64,000 nt of DNA, taken from NCBI GenBank assembly GCA_023423045.1, contig JAFAGA010000053.1:23617-87616 (forward strand), written 5' to 3'. The position numbers were made by a program, and so were the translations under genes. Of this stretch, positions 8,249-18,091 are shown piece by piece. This DNA is from Bacillota bacterium. Its GTDB lineage: Bacteria; Bacillota; Clostridia; Lachnospirales; Lachnospiraceae. The notes under the pieces were generated by a model, which did not search any database, was not told the origin of the DNA, and saw only the letters and a program-made list of their open reading frames with translations. Position 1 is the stretch's first letter; every line of letters starts with the position of its first letter.

Positions 8249-10471
8249 TTACAGTGTTTTTTTCCCTTCTGACATGGAATACGGCAGTTCATGAACTGCA
8301 TAATCCCTTTCCTCCGGTTCCTTGTCCATGATAAACAGAAGGTGCCCACCTTCCGACAGCTGCTCATGAGTAAGATACAGCTTTTTATAGGTCTGCTGAT
8401 TCCACCGGATTTCCTTTACATATTTATGGTCCGAATGCTGATCAATCGCTTCAATCACCAGTTGCTTGCCGTTTTCCAGTTGAATCGTCATCTTATGAAA
8501 CAAAGGGCTTCCCAGTACATACTCCGGGGTTCCGGGCGTCAATGGATATAGCCCCATGGCGCCAAACAAATACCAGGCGCACAGGCTGCCGTTGTCCTCG
8601 TCTCCGGGAAGCCCGTCGGCAGCATCGCTAAATTTTTCTTCCAGGGTTTTTCTCACCCAATATCGGGTCAGCTGAGGATATCCTAAAGCGGTGAAGATAT
8701 AGGGAATATGAAAGCTTGGCTGATTGTTGATGGCAAACTGTCCCAGGCCGGCCAGAGCCATCTCCGTCATCTCATGAATTTCACAGGGATACGTACCTAT
8801 CTTGAACTCCGGGGGCAGGTTCAACAGTTCTAGTAAGCGGTTTTTGAATATTTCCCTGCCATTCTCACCCATACCGTCCGCCAGACCGCGCAAGTCATGC
8901 ATCACGGCCCAGCTGCATTGCCAGGCGCCTCCTTCACAAAAACCACTGCCCCACTCCAAAGGATCAAAAGGCGTCTGAAAGCTTCCATCCTCCCTCCTGC
9001 TCTGCATAAATCCGGTTTTCGGGTTATATAGCTTTTTATAGTTTTCCGCTCTTTTCATAAAAAACCGATAATCCTCAGAATATCCCAGCTCCTGTGCAAT
9101 CCGGGCAATGCAGAAATCACCGTAGCTGTAATCCAGAGTATTGCTTATGCCTTCCTCAAACCGGTCACAGGGCAGGTATCCCAGACGATTATAATAGCTT
9201 AACCCTTTTCTTCCATAGAAAGAATCTGCCGATTCCTCCAGAGCATGCTTTCGCAAACCCTCATAGGCCGTTTGTCTATCATACCCCTTAATATCTTTCG
9301 CCACAGCATCCGCAAAAACAGCGTCAATCAGGGTTCCCGGCATGGAGCTGCGTTCCCCCGGGGAGACCCACCGGGGCATCCAGCCGCTCTCCTTGTATGC
9401 ATTGGTCCAGGCCTCTAAAATCTCACCCAGCCTGGAAGGAAATAATATGCTAAACATAGGATATACGGTCCGAAAGGTGTCCCAGAACCCGTTGTCCGCA
9501 TACATCGGCCCCGATTCTATCTTACCGTTATAGGGGCTGTAATGAATTTTGTTTCCCTTTTCATCAAATTCATACCATACTCTGGGAAAAAGACAGGTTC
9601 GGTAAAAACAGGTATAAAAGCTATAGCGCTGCTCCTCCGTGACCTCTTCAATTCGAATTCTTCCCAGTACATCCTCCCAAATCCCGGAGGCTTCCCTTCG
9701 TACCTCCTCAAAGCTTTTATCTCCCAGTTCTGAAGCCAGATTCCTCTGCGCCTGCTCCACACTGATAAAGGAGGTTCCAAGACGTATATTGACCAAACCG
9801 GCAATTGGCTTTAAACCGGTATAGCCCCCAATTTTATCGGCGGTTGCAGAATGGCCTTTTATAACCTCCCAATTGCTGTCAAAGATTCCACTTCTTGTCA
9901 TATCAAAATCACAGTCAAATTGAAGAACAAAGTACATGGCAAAATTCTCAGGGGTTCCTCCGCAATTCGCCCTGGTATAGCCGGTAATCCGCCTCTTATT
10001 TTCCTCAATATTAATATTTGCTTCTCCCGGAAAAGTCGATAAAAGCAATCTTGGCTCCTCCCCTCCTCCATACCTAATTCGCAGGAAAGAGCTTCTGGCG
10101 GCCGGGGTCAGCTCAAGTGTGGTCTGATATCTTAACAGTTCTATTTTGAAGTAGTCCGGGTGCAGGCTCATCTTATGCTTTACAAAGGAGGAGGCCCGGT
10201 CAGCAGGGGATAGACACAGTTTCCCGGTTTGAGGCATAAGCACCAGGTGTCCATAATCACCAATCCAGGGGCTGGGCTGATGGGTAAGGCGAAGCCCCTG
10301 AAAATGATGATGGGAGGGATGATAAAACCACCGTTCTCCCTCCTCATTGGTCTGCGGACTATAGGAGCTCATACCAAAGGGCAGGGTTATAAGCGGCAGT
10401 GTGTTTCCGTTGGAAAATTGATAGGAGGAATCGGTTCCCTGCAGCGGATTCACATATTGCAGTAAGTTCAT
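8249..10471 (-). CDS. GH92 family alpha-mannosidase
   Basis: Calcium-dependent exo-alpha-mannosidase family that trims terminal mannose. Family motifs are plain: NPLQGTDSSYQFSNGNTLPL and PFGMSSYSPQTNEEG at the N-terminus, GLRLTHQPSPWIGDYG, GFWDTFRTVYPMFSILFP in the middle, and DEDNGSLCAWYLFGAMGLYP with TPGTPEYVLGSPLF near the C-terminus. Length 740 is typical. There is no signal peptide, so unlike many Bacteroides relatives it works on imported oligosaccharides inside the cell. AAGGGAG precedes the ATG. It lies between the unassigned alpha/beta hydrolase and GH130 in one transcription direction. Confidence 0.92.
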   Translation of the reverse strand: MNLLQYVNPLQGTDSSYQFSNGNTLPLITLPFGMSSYSPQTNEEGERWFYHPSHHHFQGLRLTHQPSPWIGDYGHLVLMPQTGKLCLSPADRASSFVKHKMSLHPDYFKIELLRYQTTLELTPAARSSFLRIRYGGGEEPRLLLSTFPGEANINIEENKRRITGYTRANCGGTPENFAMYFVLQFDCDFDMTRSGIFDSNWEVIKGHSATADKIGGYTGLKPIAGLVNIRLGTSFISVEQAQRNLASELGDKSFEEVRREASGIWEDVLGRIRIEEVTEEQRYSFYTCFYRTCLFPRVWYEFDEKGNKIHYSPYNGKIESGPMYADNGFWDTFRTVYPMFSILFPSRLGEILEAWTNAYKESGWMPRWVSPGERSSMPGTLIDAVFADAVAKDIKGYDRQTAYEGLRKHALEESADSFYGRKGLSYYNRLGYLPCDRFEEGISNTLDYSYGDFCIARIAQELGYSEDYRFFMKRAENYKKLYNPKTGFMQSRREDGSFQTPFDPLEWGSGFCEGGAWQCSWAVMHDLRGLADGMGENGREIFKNRLLELLNLPPEFKIGTYPCEIHEMTEMALAGLGQFAINNQPSFHIPYIFTALGYPQLTRYWVRKTLEEKFSDAADGLPGDEDNGSLCAWYLFGAMGLYPLTPGTPEYVLGSPLFHKMTIQLENGKQLVIEAIDQHSDHKYVKEIRWNQQTYKKLYLTHEQLSEGGHLLFIMDKEPEERDYAVHELPYSMSEGKKTL

Positions 10472-10508
10472 TGTAAGCTCCCTTTCTGTTATAGTTGTTC
10501 GTCAGTAC

Positions 10509-12602
10509 CTAATATTCACTTAGACCCCATCCGATAAATTTATCGTTCTGAGAATCAAACAGTTCTTTACCGCTAATCATAGGGTACTCCTTTAAAAGCT
10601 CCAATACGGGCTCTCTATAGGAGTCCGGCTGGGGTATCCCTTCCGAACCGATCCTGATCCAGTTCTCTGTCCCCTCCAAGGAATACATAAATTCATAGAG
10701 ATACCATCCTGGCTCATAATCCTTATCAAACTCAAGATAGCTGTGAAAATAGGATATCCGTCCTTCCAAATGCTTCGTCTTCTCCTCAAAAGTTCCGCAA
10801 AACAACTCTCTGCCGGAATCCATTTTTACCGCCCGCTGTTCCTTGCACCATATTTCCTCATCAATTCTATGGAGGAGTAAGCGGTATTTCATTCCAGCCT
10901 CACCAACGATATTAATTGCTGCCCGGTCTCCCACTGCCGCCTTCTTGGGTCCTTCAAAAAACACCGGCTGATGCTCCGGATAAAATTTTTCACTCTTTAA
11001 CCATTCCTCCGGCTTATCACTTGCCCTTCTGTAATGAGAGACACCCTTGGGGTGAATTTCACGTCCCCGGAGCATATCGGTTAAAATCTGTCCGGCATGA
11101 ACCTCCAGGTCCTCCACATTGTTATGGCCAAAGCGATAGCCCAGCTGAAACTCCACTTCAATGCCTTGAGCCAAAAGCCGGTCCGCCAGATCGATGACGT
11201 TATCCTTCGTATTCATAACATCATGGGTTCCGGCATAAAAAAACACTCTGGTTCCCTGCTCTTTCATTGCCAGTATGGAAGGCCTTGGTAACAGGCTGAA
11301 CACATCCCTTGCTATGTTTTTATCCAAAGTTCCCGTTAAGCTATGAAGCAGCAGCTGTTCGCCGGACAGGTGATATACCGGGTCCCTCCATTCCTTCCTC
11401 CAGGAATATTTATAGCCGGTATCATCACTCATGATATTGTAAATCATAGGCGAGGTTGGATTTGCTACATCATAGTCACTGCAGCTTAATCTTACAATGG
11501 GATTGGAACATATGACATATTTCACTTTATAATTATTATGATAGGGGTTTCCTGCCGCAACCAAAGCGGTAATTCCGCCTCTGGAGCCTCCCACTGCCAC
11601 GATAGCCTCTTTGTCGGCTCCAAATTCAGTTCCTGCTATCTCAAAAAGCTCCGAGAGATTATGGTAGGCAGACAGCTGTAAAGTGCGGGCTCCGGCAGAA
11701 CCTCCTCCATTCCATAAGATACCTAAGGGTGCGGCTCCGGTTTCCTTCAGGGTATCAGCAATCCGCTTCATATATGAAATACTGCTGAACAAATAGAAGT
11801 TATCGTTGCTGTCATAAAAGCCGGTGAACAAAACAGGGTAGGGCTTCGCTGCAGTATCACTCCAATAGGGCGGCAGCAAAAAGGTGGCAAGGCTTGGGTG
11901 CTCCTCTTCGTATGCCACAATATAATTATTTACAACCTGAAACAGGGGTAGCTTCGTATAACGCTGCTGTTTGGGATAATTCTGAAACAGAACGGGATAG
12001 CCGGTCTCCTTAAGAGCCTGGTCCGAAATCCATATTGCCAGTCTATCGGTAACCCGCTTGAGGCTGAAATTCTCGCCCAGGTACTCCTCAAAGGAGGGTA
12101 CTCTGCAATAGCCCTCCCCCTTTCCGGAGGATACTAAATTATACTGATCCGTAAGATACGCGTAGGGACTCCCGGGATCAAGATCAAAGATAGGTGTTTC
12201 GCTAATGATCTCCCCCTTTTCCAGATTGATATCAAGTAATCCGGGAGCATCACTTCCTCCCAGAGAAAAACCTCCAAGCCCCTGATTCAGGCTCTTATCC
12301 CAATGGGTAACAATGGGAAAGTCATTGACCAGAGCCTCTGATACCACAGTATAGCTGCCGGCTTCTGCCTGCTCCAGTATTACCTGTCCTCCAGTTTCAT
12401 CAACTAAGGTTGGCGTCAGGTATTCTATCCGTTCTTCTTGCTTTCTGGCACAATAGAGCTTAAAATCACCCTTGCCGATGTAACTCAGAAGCTGGGGCGC
12501 TACCGAAAAGCTTAGCTTATTCTCAGTACTATCTATTCTATATAACCTGCTTAACGGAACATAGGTATCCGGTACAAATATAAAGCTTTGATTGCTGCTC
12601 AT
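10509..12602 (-). CDS. Alpha/beta-hydrolase-fold protein of the mannoside locus, function unassigned
   Basis: A 697-residue cytoplasmic protein with an alpha/beta-hydrolase core flanked by N- and C-terminal beta-rich regions. The core has VAVGGSRGGITALVA, a GxSxG nucleophile elbow near residue 345, followed by FYAGTHDVMNTKDNV with a likely acid and GYRFGHNNVEDLEVHAG with a likely base histidine, so the triad looks complete. I do not recognise the family beyond this fold. Position between the sugar permeases and GH92 suggests removal of an ester substituent or a linked group from the imported glycan, but peptidase activity is equally possible. The start is the ATG with GGAGG five bases upstream. 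Confidence 0.6.
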   Translation of the reverse strand: MSSNQSFIFVPDTYVPLSRLYRIDSTENKLSFSVAPQLLSYIGKGDFKLYCARKQEERIEYLTPTLVDETGGQVILEQAEAGSYTVVSEALVNDFPIVTHWDKSLNQGLGGFSLGGSDAPGLLDINLEKGEIISETPIFDLDPGSPYAYLTDQYNLVSSGKGEGYCRVPSFEEYLGENFSLKRVTDRLAIWISDQALKETGYPVLFQNYPKQQRYTKLPLFQVVNNYIVAYEEEHPSLATFLLPPYWSDTAAKPYPVLFTGFYDSNDNFYLFSSISYMKRIADTLKETGAAPLGILWNGGGSAGARTLQLSAYHNLSELFEIAGTEFGADKEAIVAVGGSRGGITALVAAGNPYHNNYKVKYVICSNPIVRLSCSDYDVANPTSPMIYNIMSDDTGYKYSWRKEWRDPVYHLSGEQLLLHSLTGTLDKNIARDVFSLLPRPSILAMKEQGTRVFFYAGTHDVMNTKDNVIDLADRLLAQGIEVEFQLGYRFGHNNVEDLEVHAGQILTDMLRGREIHPKGVSHYRRASDKPEEWLKSEKFYPEHQPVFFEGPKKAAVGDRAAINIVGEAGMKYRLLLHRIDEEIWCKEQRAVKMDSGRELFCGTFEEKTKHLEGRISYFHSYLEFDKDYEPGWYLYEFMYSLEGTENWIRIGSEGIPQPDSYREPVLELLKEYPMISGKELFDSQNDKFIGWGLSEY

Positions 12603-12655
12603 AATAACCTCCAACTGCCTGTAACAGGCCTTCTGTTCTTGTCGTACATTTACTC

Positions 12656-13549
12656 TCAGCCTTTGATTCCACTGACGGTAACACCCTGCATAATCAGCTT
12701 CTGAAATATTACAAATATGATAACGGGCGGTATAATGGCAAAGACAACAGCCATCAGCTGTATATCCAGGGACAGATTGGCATTATTCTTTACCGAGTAA
12801 ATTGCCAGCATGACCGTGTAAGTATCTTTATTGTTCAAGACCAGGTAGGGCAACAGGAAATCACTCCACACATTATTCACTGTAAAAATAACTGCTACTG
12901 CTATGATCGGTTTACTTAACGGAAGCATAATTCTGGCGAAAATTCTCATATTGCCGCAGCCATCCAATCTGGCTGCCTCAATCAACGGCATCGGTATTCC
13001 GTCAAAGAAGCTCTTAAAGATCAGTACAAAGAAAGCATTGGCGCCGCAGACCAGCCAAAGAGGCCAATAGGTGTTCACCAGGTTGAAGCCGAATAGAGGA
13101 AAATGGATGATATTCTTATACAGCGGAACCAGGCTTAAGGTAGACGGCAGCAGCATCGTCCATAGTATAATCGTAAAATACACCTTACTTCCGACGGGTT
13201 TCAGCCTGGAGAGTACGAAGCCGGCCAATCCATTTGCAATCACCGTCACCAGCACAGCTCCTCCAACCACCTTTAAGGTATTGACATAAAATTTAAGATA
13301 ATCCAGCTGCCTCCAGACCCTGACCATCTTATTAAAATCAAAGCGTTCAGGCAACAGGGTAATGGGTATCTGATATAATTCCTTTGTGCTTTTCATGCTG
13401 GATACAAAGATCCAGAGGGGGGGCAGCAAACAAATCAGGGCAAGGAACATTAAAAATGCAAATATTGTCCAATATAAAATCTTAATTCTTAGCTTTTTCA
13501 GGTCCATGAAGTTAATCAGCCCTGAATCCTTATTCACAAATCTCGTCAT
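12656..13549 (-). CDS. CUT1 sugar ABC transporter permease, MalG type
   Basis: Second inner-membrane permease of a carbohydrate importer. It has six transmembrane segments and the cytoplasmic EAA loop EAARLDGCGNMRIFARIMLPLS that contacts the ATPase. Length 297 and the ending MQGVTVSGIKG are typical for MalG/LacG-like subunits. GGAGAGGAG precedes the start. It is 15 bases after the MalF-type gene. No ATPase gene is present in the locus, so a shared MsmX-type ATPase elsewhere is expected, as is usual for CUT1 systems in Firmicutes. Confidence 0.92.
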   Translation of the reverse strand: MTRFVNKDSGLINFMDLKKLRIKILYWTIFAFLMFLALICLLPPLWIFVSSMKSTKELYQIPITLLPERFDFNKMVRVWRQLDYLKFYVNTLKVVGGAVLVTVIANGLAGFVLSRLKPVGSKVYFTIILWTMLLPSTLSLVPLYKNIIHFPLFGFNLVNTYWPLWLVCGANAFFVLIFKSFFDGIPMPLIEAARLDGCGNMRIFARIMLPLSKPIIAVAVIFTVNNVWSDFLLPYLVLNNKDTYTVMLAIYSVKNNANLSLDIQLMAVVFAIIPPVIIFVIFQKLIMQGVTVSGIKG

Positions 13550-13564
13550 TTTAATCTCCTCTCC

Positions 13565-14506
13565 TTATGTACTCTGATCTGTTTTTGCATTATATACCAT
13601 ATATATAACTGTCATTATGGATAGCAGCACAAAGGTAATTCCTCCGATCGCCATGGATTTACCGGCATTAAAATAGCGAAAAGCCTGATAATAACTCTCC
13701 AGCATCAAGGTCATGGAAGCATTGTTGGGACCTCCCGAGGTCATAACCAGCGGCTCCTGCATGGTCTGGAAGACACCGATGATCTGCATGATCAGCATCA
13801 GCCCCATTACACCGGATACATGGGGCAGGGTGATGTATCTTGCCCGTTTTAATATTCCTGCGCCATCCATGCTGGCAGCTTCATAAAGCTCCTGGTTCAC
13901 ATTCTGCAGACTTGCCATATAGATGAGCATCGTAGCTCCAAACCCTCTCCAGGTCATGGTAATGATGATTAACAAAATAGTCAGGTTAGAGTTTTGCAGC
14001 CATTCGGACTTCGCAAGCCCCACAAGGGATAACAGGCTGTTTAAAATTCCCCCATCCCCCGGATTAAACATAAAATACCATAACAGCGCAGCTGCCATCC
14101 CCGGGATCATGGTGGGAAAATAAAAGGAAAATCTGAAAAAAGATTTCAGATGAATCATTTCATTCACTAATACCGCAATTAACAGCGGTATCAGATACCC
14201 TATAAGAATTGACCAAAAGGTATAGGTAAAGGTATTAAAAAATGCACTTTTGAATTCGGAATTAGTGATAACCGCAATATAATTGTCAAAGCCAATAAAC
14301 TTTACTGCCTCGTAGCCCTTGGTTTTATAAAAGGACAGCACCAATCCCGATAATAACGGCTGCCAGCTAAAGATAATAAAGCAAAACAAACTTGGCACCA
14401 ACAGCAGCCAGGCGGACAGATTTAACTTGAGCTTACCAAGAATTCGCTTTGCCGTCTTGCTTTTGCTGCCATGCTTTTGTGCTGCCATTCTGTCGGAAGT
14501 CTTCAA
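13565..14506 (-). CDS. CUT1 sugar ABC transporter permease, MalF type
   Basis: First permease of the same importer. A basic N-terminal stretch (about 25 residues, KHGSKSKTAKR) precedes six transmembrane segments, the EAA loop YEAASMDGAGILKRARYITL and the C-terminal helix. The start is uncertain. An ATG at 14515 overlaps GGAG, and a TTG at 14506 lies nine bases from the same GGAG, so the TTG is preferred; an ATG at 14488 has no clear site. It lies between the binding-protein gene and the MalG-type gene. Confidence 0.88.
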   Translation of the reverse strand: MKTSDRMAAQKHGSKSKTAKRILGKLKLNLSAWLLLVPSLFCFIIFSWQPLLSGLVLSFYKTKGYEAVKFIGFDNYIAVITNSEFKSAFFNTFTYTFWSILIGYLIPLLIAVLVNEMIHLKSFFRFSFYFPTMIPGMAAALLWYFMFNPGDGGILNSLLSLVGLAKSEWLQNSNLTILLIIITMTWRGFGATMLIYMASLQNVNQELYEAASMDGAGILKRARYITLPHVSGVMGLMLIMQIIGVFQTMQEPLVMTSGGPNNASMTLMLESYYQAFRYFNAGKSMAIGGITFVLLSIMTVIYMVYNAKTDQST

Positions 14507-14732
14507 GCAGGTCATCTCCTTTCTGATAGAAACCCATATAGATAATTGCAAAACCTTTTTTACTGTTCATTGTTGCATAAGACCCTGTAACCCTTTAATA
14601 TTTATCGAAAAAAAAGGTTAAAAATTGAGGGTTTGGGTGCTGCCAGCCTTTTGCTGAGCAGCCGCCCATCCCTCCCTGTCATTCCATTTTCCGAAAGTGA
14701 GAACAAGATTACTGTTCTGACTTATTCCTTGA

Positions 14733-16199
14733 TTAATTGGTCTCCGAATTCGCTACATCCAGATAATCCTTCTGGAAGTTCTCAACAGCCTGATTCAGCA
14801 ATGCCTGGGGATCGGCATCCTTGTTCGTCAACACCTCTTGAATGACTCCGTCCAGTACGGAGTAAAGCTCCTGAGCATTTACCGGCGGTTCGGAACGAAG
14901 TCCTTCGGATACATTATCACAGTAATTATTCCACAAATTCATATCAACATTTTTATGGGTTTCAATAATTTCTGCCAGGGTATCCACATAGGACGGGTCG
15001 GACCATACTTCGATTCCCACCGGACCAACGGGTAAACCGGTATTGGCATAATCGTTGTATTTATTGCTTAAAGCGGTTCTGGAAGCCTCTGTAATCTCCG
15101 GTGTAAAGCCGGTCACCTCCAGGTACTTTAAGCAGGCATCCACCTGCTCCGGCGTCACGGTAGGGGAGAACATATACACGGAGCCTCCCATCAGGGCTAT
15201 ATTACCGGCATCTCCGGCCGGCACCTGTGACATGGCGAGATTGTCCTTATCATAGTCGGTAGCACTTAACAGATAGGATACCCAGCCATAGAGTCCGAAG
15301 GAGGTAGCGGCCTGATCCGTACCAAAGGTGCTTAACAAGCCTGTAACATCCGAGATCAGCTCATCCTGCAGGCAGTCATATTTCCAACGAAGATCCTTCA
15401 CATACTGCAGCGCAGCAACCGCTTCCGGACCGTTAAAGGTAGCCTTCCATTTTCCGTCAACCTTTTCTTCGAATTCTGCACCGAAGGACCAGGCGATGTT
15501 CATAAAGGTCCATCCGCCCTGATTAGAGTCCGTCAGCATGTAAAAGCCGGCTTTTCCTGTTCTTTCTTTGATCATTTGACAATCCCTTGCCAACTCCTCA
15601 TAGGTTTTGGGGAATACGGGTACTCCGTTCTCATCTACCAGACCCGCTTCCTTCCAAAGACTCACATTATACCACAGACCCATGGAGTAAGCCGTTACAG
15701 GAATCCCATAAATTCTGTCGCCCGAGGTAACCAGGGACAATAAATCCGGATTAATTGCCGCATCATAACCATTCTGCTTCACCACCTCGGTGATATCCGC
15801 CGCATATCCTGCTTCAATAATTTTATTCGTCTCTGTATAATAGGTACTGTACAGGGTGGGAAGCTGACCGCTTGCCGCCAGCGGCAAAAAGGTGTCCACA
15901 CTATATACATATTCGCTGGTTTCTATGGTGATATAAGGATATTTCTCTTTCATCGCGGCGATATACCCCTGATGTGTTTCATAATCACTGCTTTCAGGAG
16001 TCGGCCAGCTGCCGATTGTAATGGTGACCGGAGTATTCTCAGCTGCCTGATTCTCCTCCACCTGCTTCTCCTCCGGAGCTTTTGTTATGTTATTATCCTT
16101 ATCGGTTTGCTCTCCCTTTGGTTTACCACATGCAATCAGAGTCAGGATTGAGATAAGTACACATAGCGCTAACAGTAATAATTTCTTCATTTTTTTCAT
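14733..16199 (-). CDS. Sugar ABC transporter substrate-binding lipoprotein
   Basis: Extracytoplasmic solute-binding protein that feeds the two permeases. The signal peptide LLLLALCVLISILTLIAC ends in a lipobox cysteine, followed by an acidic/Glu-rich linker. The mature part has the family 1 pattern GQLPTLYSTYY, GDRIYGIPVTAYSMGLWYN and the NQAVENFQKDYL tail. Length 488. It is the first transport gene after the regulators, with its own likely promoter at 16247-16276. A gap of about 225 bases follows before the MalF start, holding an imperfect GC-rich hairpin near 14635-14665 that could reduce downstream transcription. Specificity for mannosides is inferred from neighbours only. Confidence 0.92.
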   Translation of the reverse strand: MKKMKKLLLLALCVLISILTLIACGKPKGEQTDKDNNITKAPEEKQVEENQAAENTPVTITIGSWPTPESSDYETHQGYIAAMKEKYPYITIETSEYVYSVDTFLPLAASGQLPTLYSTYYTETNKIIEAGYAADITEVVKQNGYDAAINPDLLSLVTSGDRIYGIPVTAYSMGLWYNVSLWKEAGLVDENGVPVFPKTYEELARDCQMIKERTGKAGFYMLTDSNQGGWTFMNIAWSFGAEFEEKVDGKWKATFNGPEAVAALQYVKDLRWKYDCLQDELISDVTGLLSTFGTDQAATSFGLYGWVSYLLSATDYDKDNLAMSQVPAGDAGNIALMGGSVYMFSPTVTPEQVDACLKYLEVTGFTPEITEASRTALSNKYNDYANTGLPVGPVGIEVWSDPSYVDTLAEIIETHKNVDMNLWNNYCDNVSEGLRSEPPVNAQELYSVLDGVIQEVLTNKDADPQALLNQAVENFQKDYLDVANSETN

Positions 16200-16246
16200 T
16201 TCCTCTGCCTTCCTTTCAAACTCTTTATTACGGATCCGCAGTAATT

Positions 16247-16276
16247 ATTGTAACCTCTAATCCATAACCGTTACAA
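16247..16276 (-). promoter_or_regulatory. Likely promoter of the mannoside transport genes
   Basis: On the minus strand TTGTAA (16271-16276), an 18-base spacer and TACAAT (16247-16252) lie ahead of the binding-protein gene. It would let the transport genes be induced separately from the regulators. Confidence 0.5.
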
Positions 16277-16324
16277 CCGTACTATCCTATGAAAGGGTAT
16301 ACAAAGCTGTCATATTCGTGTATG

Positions 16325-18091
16325 CTACGGGCCCTCCTTGATACACAGGCGCACCTGCACCCTTGTGCCCCGGCCTGGCTCACTGGTAATTTCAATACCG
16401 TATCCGGGACCGTATTCCAGCTTTAGTCTCTCGTCCACATTCAGCAAGCCATAGCCGCCTCCCCCAATCTCATTTTTTACCTTGCGCAAATCTGTTTGCT
16501 TCACATCAAAGCCCACTCCGTCGTCAATGACCTCAAGTAATATATCATCACCCGTCCTGCTTGCATTAATCCAGATGTGTCCCTCTCCCCTTTTCTCATA
16601 AATACCATGGCGTATGGCATTCTCAACCAAAGGCTGCAGAATCAGCTTGACCATTTTTATAGTTTTTATCTCCTCCGGTATCTGATACACCACCTCAAAC
16701 TTACCATGGTTTAACATTTTCTGAATCGTAACAAAGCACTGTACCAGCTGTATTTCCTCATCAATGGTGATATAGTTTTCCCCTTTATGCAGGCTTAGAC
16801 GGAAGAACTTTGCCAGCTGCATAACCAGCATTTCTATGTCATCCTGCTTTTTTATCTTCGCTATCCAGCCGATGGTATCCAGGGTGTTGTACAGAAAATG
16901 AGGATTGATCTGAGCCTGAAGGGCAAGAAACTCCAATTCCCTTTGTTTTTCCTTTTCTTCATTATTCTTATGAATCAGATCATTAATTCTGATTACCATA
17001 TCGTGAAAGCTCATTTCCAGCTCATAGATCTCATCTCTTGGATGTGCGGACAATAAAGCCTCCATGGTACTGTTACCAAAGCGGTTTACCTTTTCCTTTA
17101 ACCCATGGAGAGAGCGGGCCAATCTCTTTGATATAAATACTGCAATAAATACAGCCATAACCAGCATTCCTATTTCAATGATGAGAATAATTTTATTTAT
17201 CTGGGTTATTACAGCAAAAAGCTTATGATAGGGAAGCACACTGACAATTGTCCAATCAAATCCGATTTTCCCCATGCGTTCACTCATGCTATGCTCTGCA
17301 ATTACAGACATTTCACCGTCTACTTCGGCATTGATGACCATACCGCTCTTGATACCTTCATAAATCCCGGCATTTTTGATCGGTATTCCGGTCTCTTCCT
17401 TCCGGAGGTGCGAGATAACCTGTTTTCCTCCCGCCAAAACAAAGGAGTAACCCTTTTCCGACATGACCTCCTGATAAACCTGAAATAAAGCATCTTCTCT
17501 GATATATATGACCAGATAGCCCATATCCTGCCCGGTATAAAAGTTATTCAGCCTCAGTCCATATAGAATATAAACAGAGCCATCCGCTCCCCTGACTATG
17601 GTATCACACAGGGGATACTGCTCCGCTTTCAGGCTGTTTAAGTATGCTTCGTCGGGTGGAAGCAAGGATTCTCTGCCGCTCTGCAGCTCATACATGACCC
17701 CTTTTCTGTCAATGATATAAATGTCACCAATACAGGTTCGGTCGGATTTGGATAGCATGGATTCCAATTCCTCCTGTATCCTCACCAGCTTCTCATTATA
17801 ACTCAGCTCCTCATTGTCTATCGTATTATAAATCTCTCCGTTGGTTTTAATCCTAACGGTAGAGATGATCATTTCATCAATTACCGCTTCTATTCCAGTG
17901 ACAATTTGTATTTGAGCAGTTTTAACAAAATCGTAGACGTAGGAATCGGTAAGCTTTCTGGTAACGTAATCAGACAGGAAGATAATAATCAGGGAAAAGA
18001 CCACAAGTATCAAAATAAGAAAACCTGCAATCCGGTGAAAGATCTTAAACCTGCGCAGAAAAATTTCCATAACCCGTTTAATTTTTTTCAT
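16325..18091 (-). CDS. Sensor histidine kinase, YesM/LytS type
   Basis: Membrane kinase that phosphorylates the adjacent AraC-type response regulator. Transmembrane helices at about residues 21-40 and 301-321 enclose a 260-residue extracellular sensor. A HAMP region follows, then the His_kinase block LALQAQINPHFLYNTLDTIG with the phospho-acceptor His398, and an HATPase domain with LVENAIRHGIYEK and GGGYGLLNVDERL. Length 588 is normal. The start codon overlaps the end of the response regulator by 14 bases, so the two are translationally coupled. Such pairs typically control neighbouring CUT1 transport genes; the ligand is probably a mannose-containing sugar or its binding protein. Confidence 0.93.
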   Translation of the reverse strand: MKKIKRVMEIFLRRFKIFHRIAGFLILILVVFSLIIIFLSDYVTRKLTDSYVYDFVKTAQIQIVTGIEAVIDEMIISTVRIKTNGEIYNTIDNEELSYNEKLVRIQEELESMLSKSDRTCIGDIYIIDRKGVMYELQSGRESLLPPDEAYLNSLKAEQYPLCDTIVRGADGSVYILYGLRLNNFYTGQDMGYLVIYIREDALFQVYQEVMSEKGYSFVLAGGKQVISHLRKEETGIPIKNAGIYEGIKSGMVINAEVDGEMSVIAEHSMSERMGKIGFDWTIVSVLPYHKLFAVITQINKIILIIEIGMLVMAVFIAVFISKRLARSLHGLKEKVNRFGNSTMEALLSAHPRDEIYELEMSFHDMVIRINDLIHKNNEEKEKQRELEFLALQAQINPHFLYNTLDTIGWIAKIKKQDDIEMLVMQLAKFFRLSLHKGENYITIDEEIQLVQCFVTIQKMLNHGKFEVVYQIPEEIKTIKMVKLILQPLVENAIRHGIYEKRGEGHIWINASRTGDDILLEVIDDGVGFDVKQTDLRKVKNEIGGGGYGLLNVDERLKLEYGPGYGIEITSEPGRGTRVQVRLCIKEGP

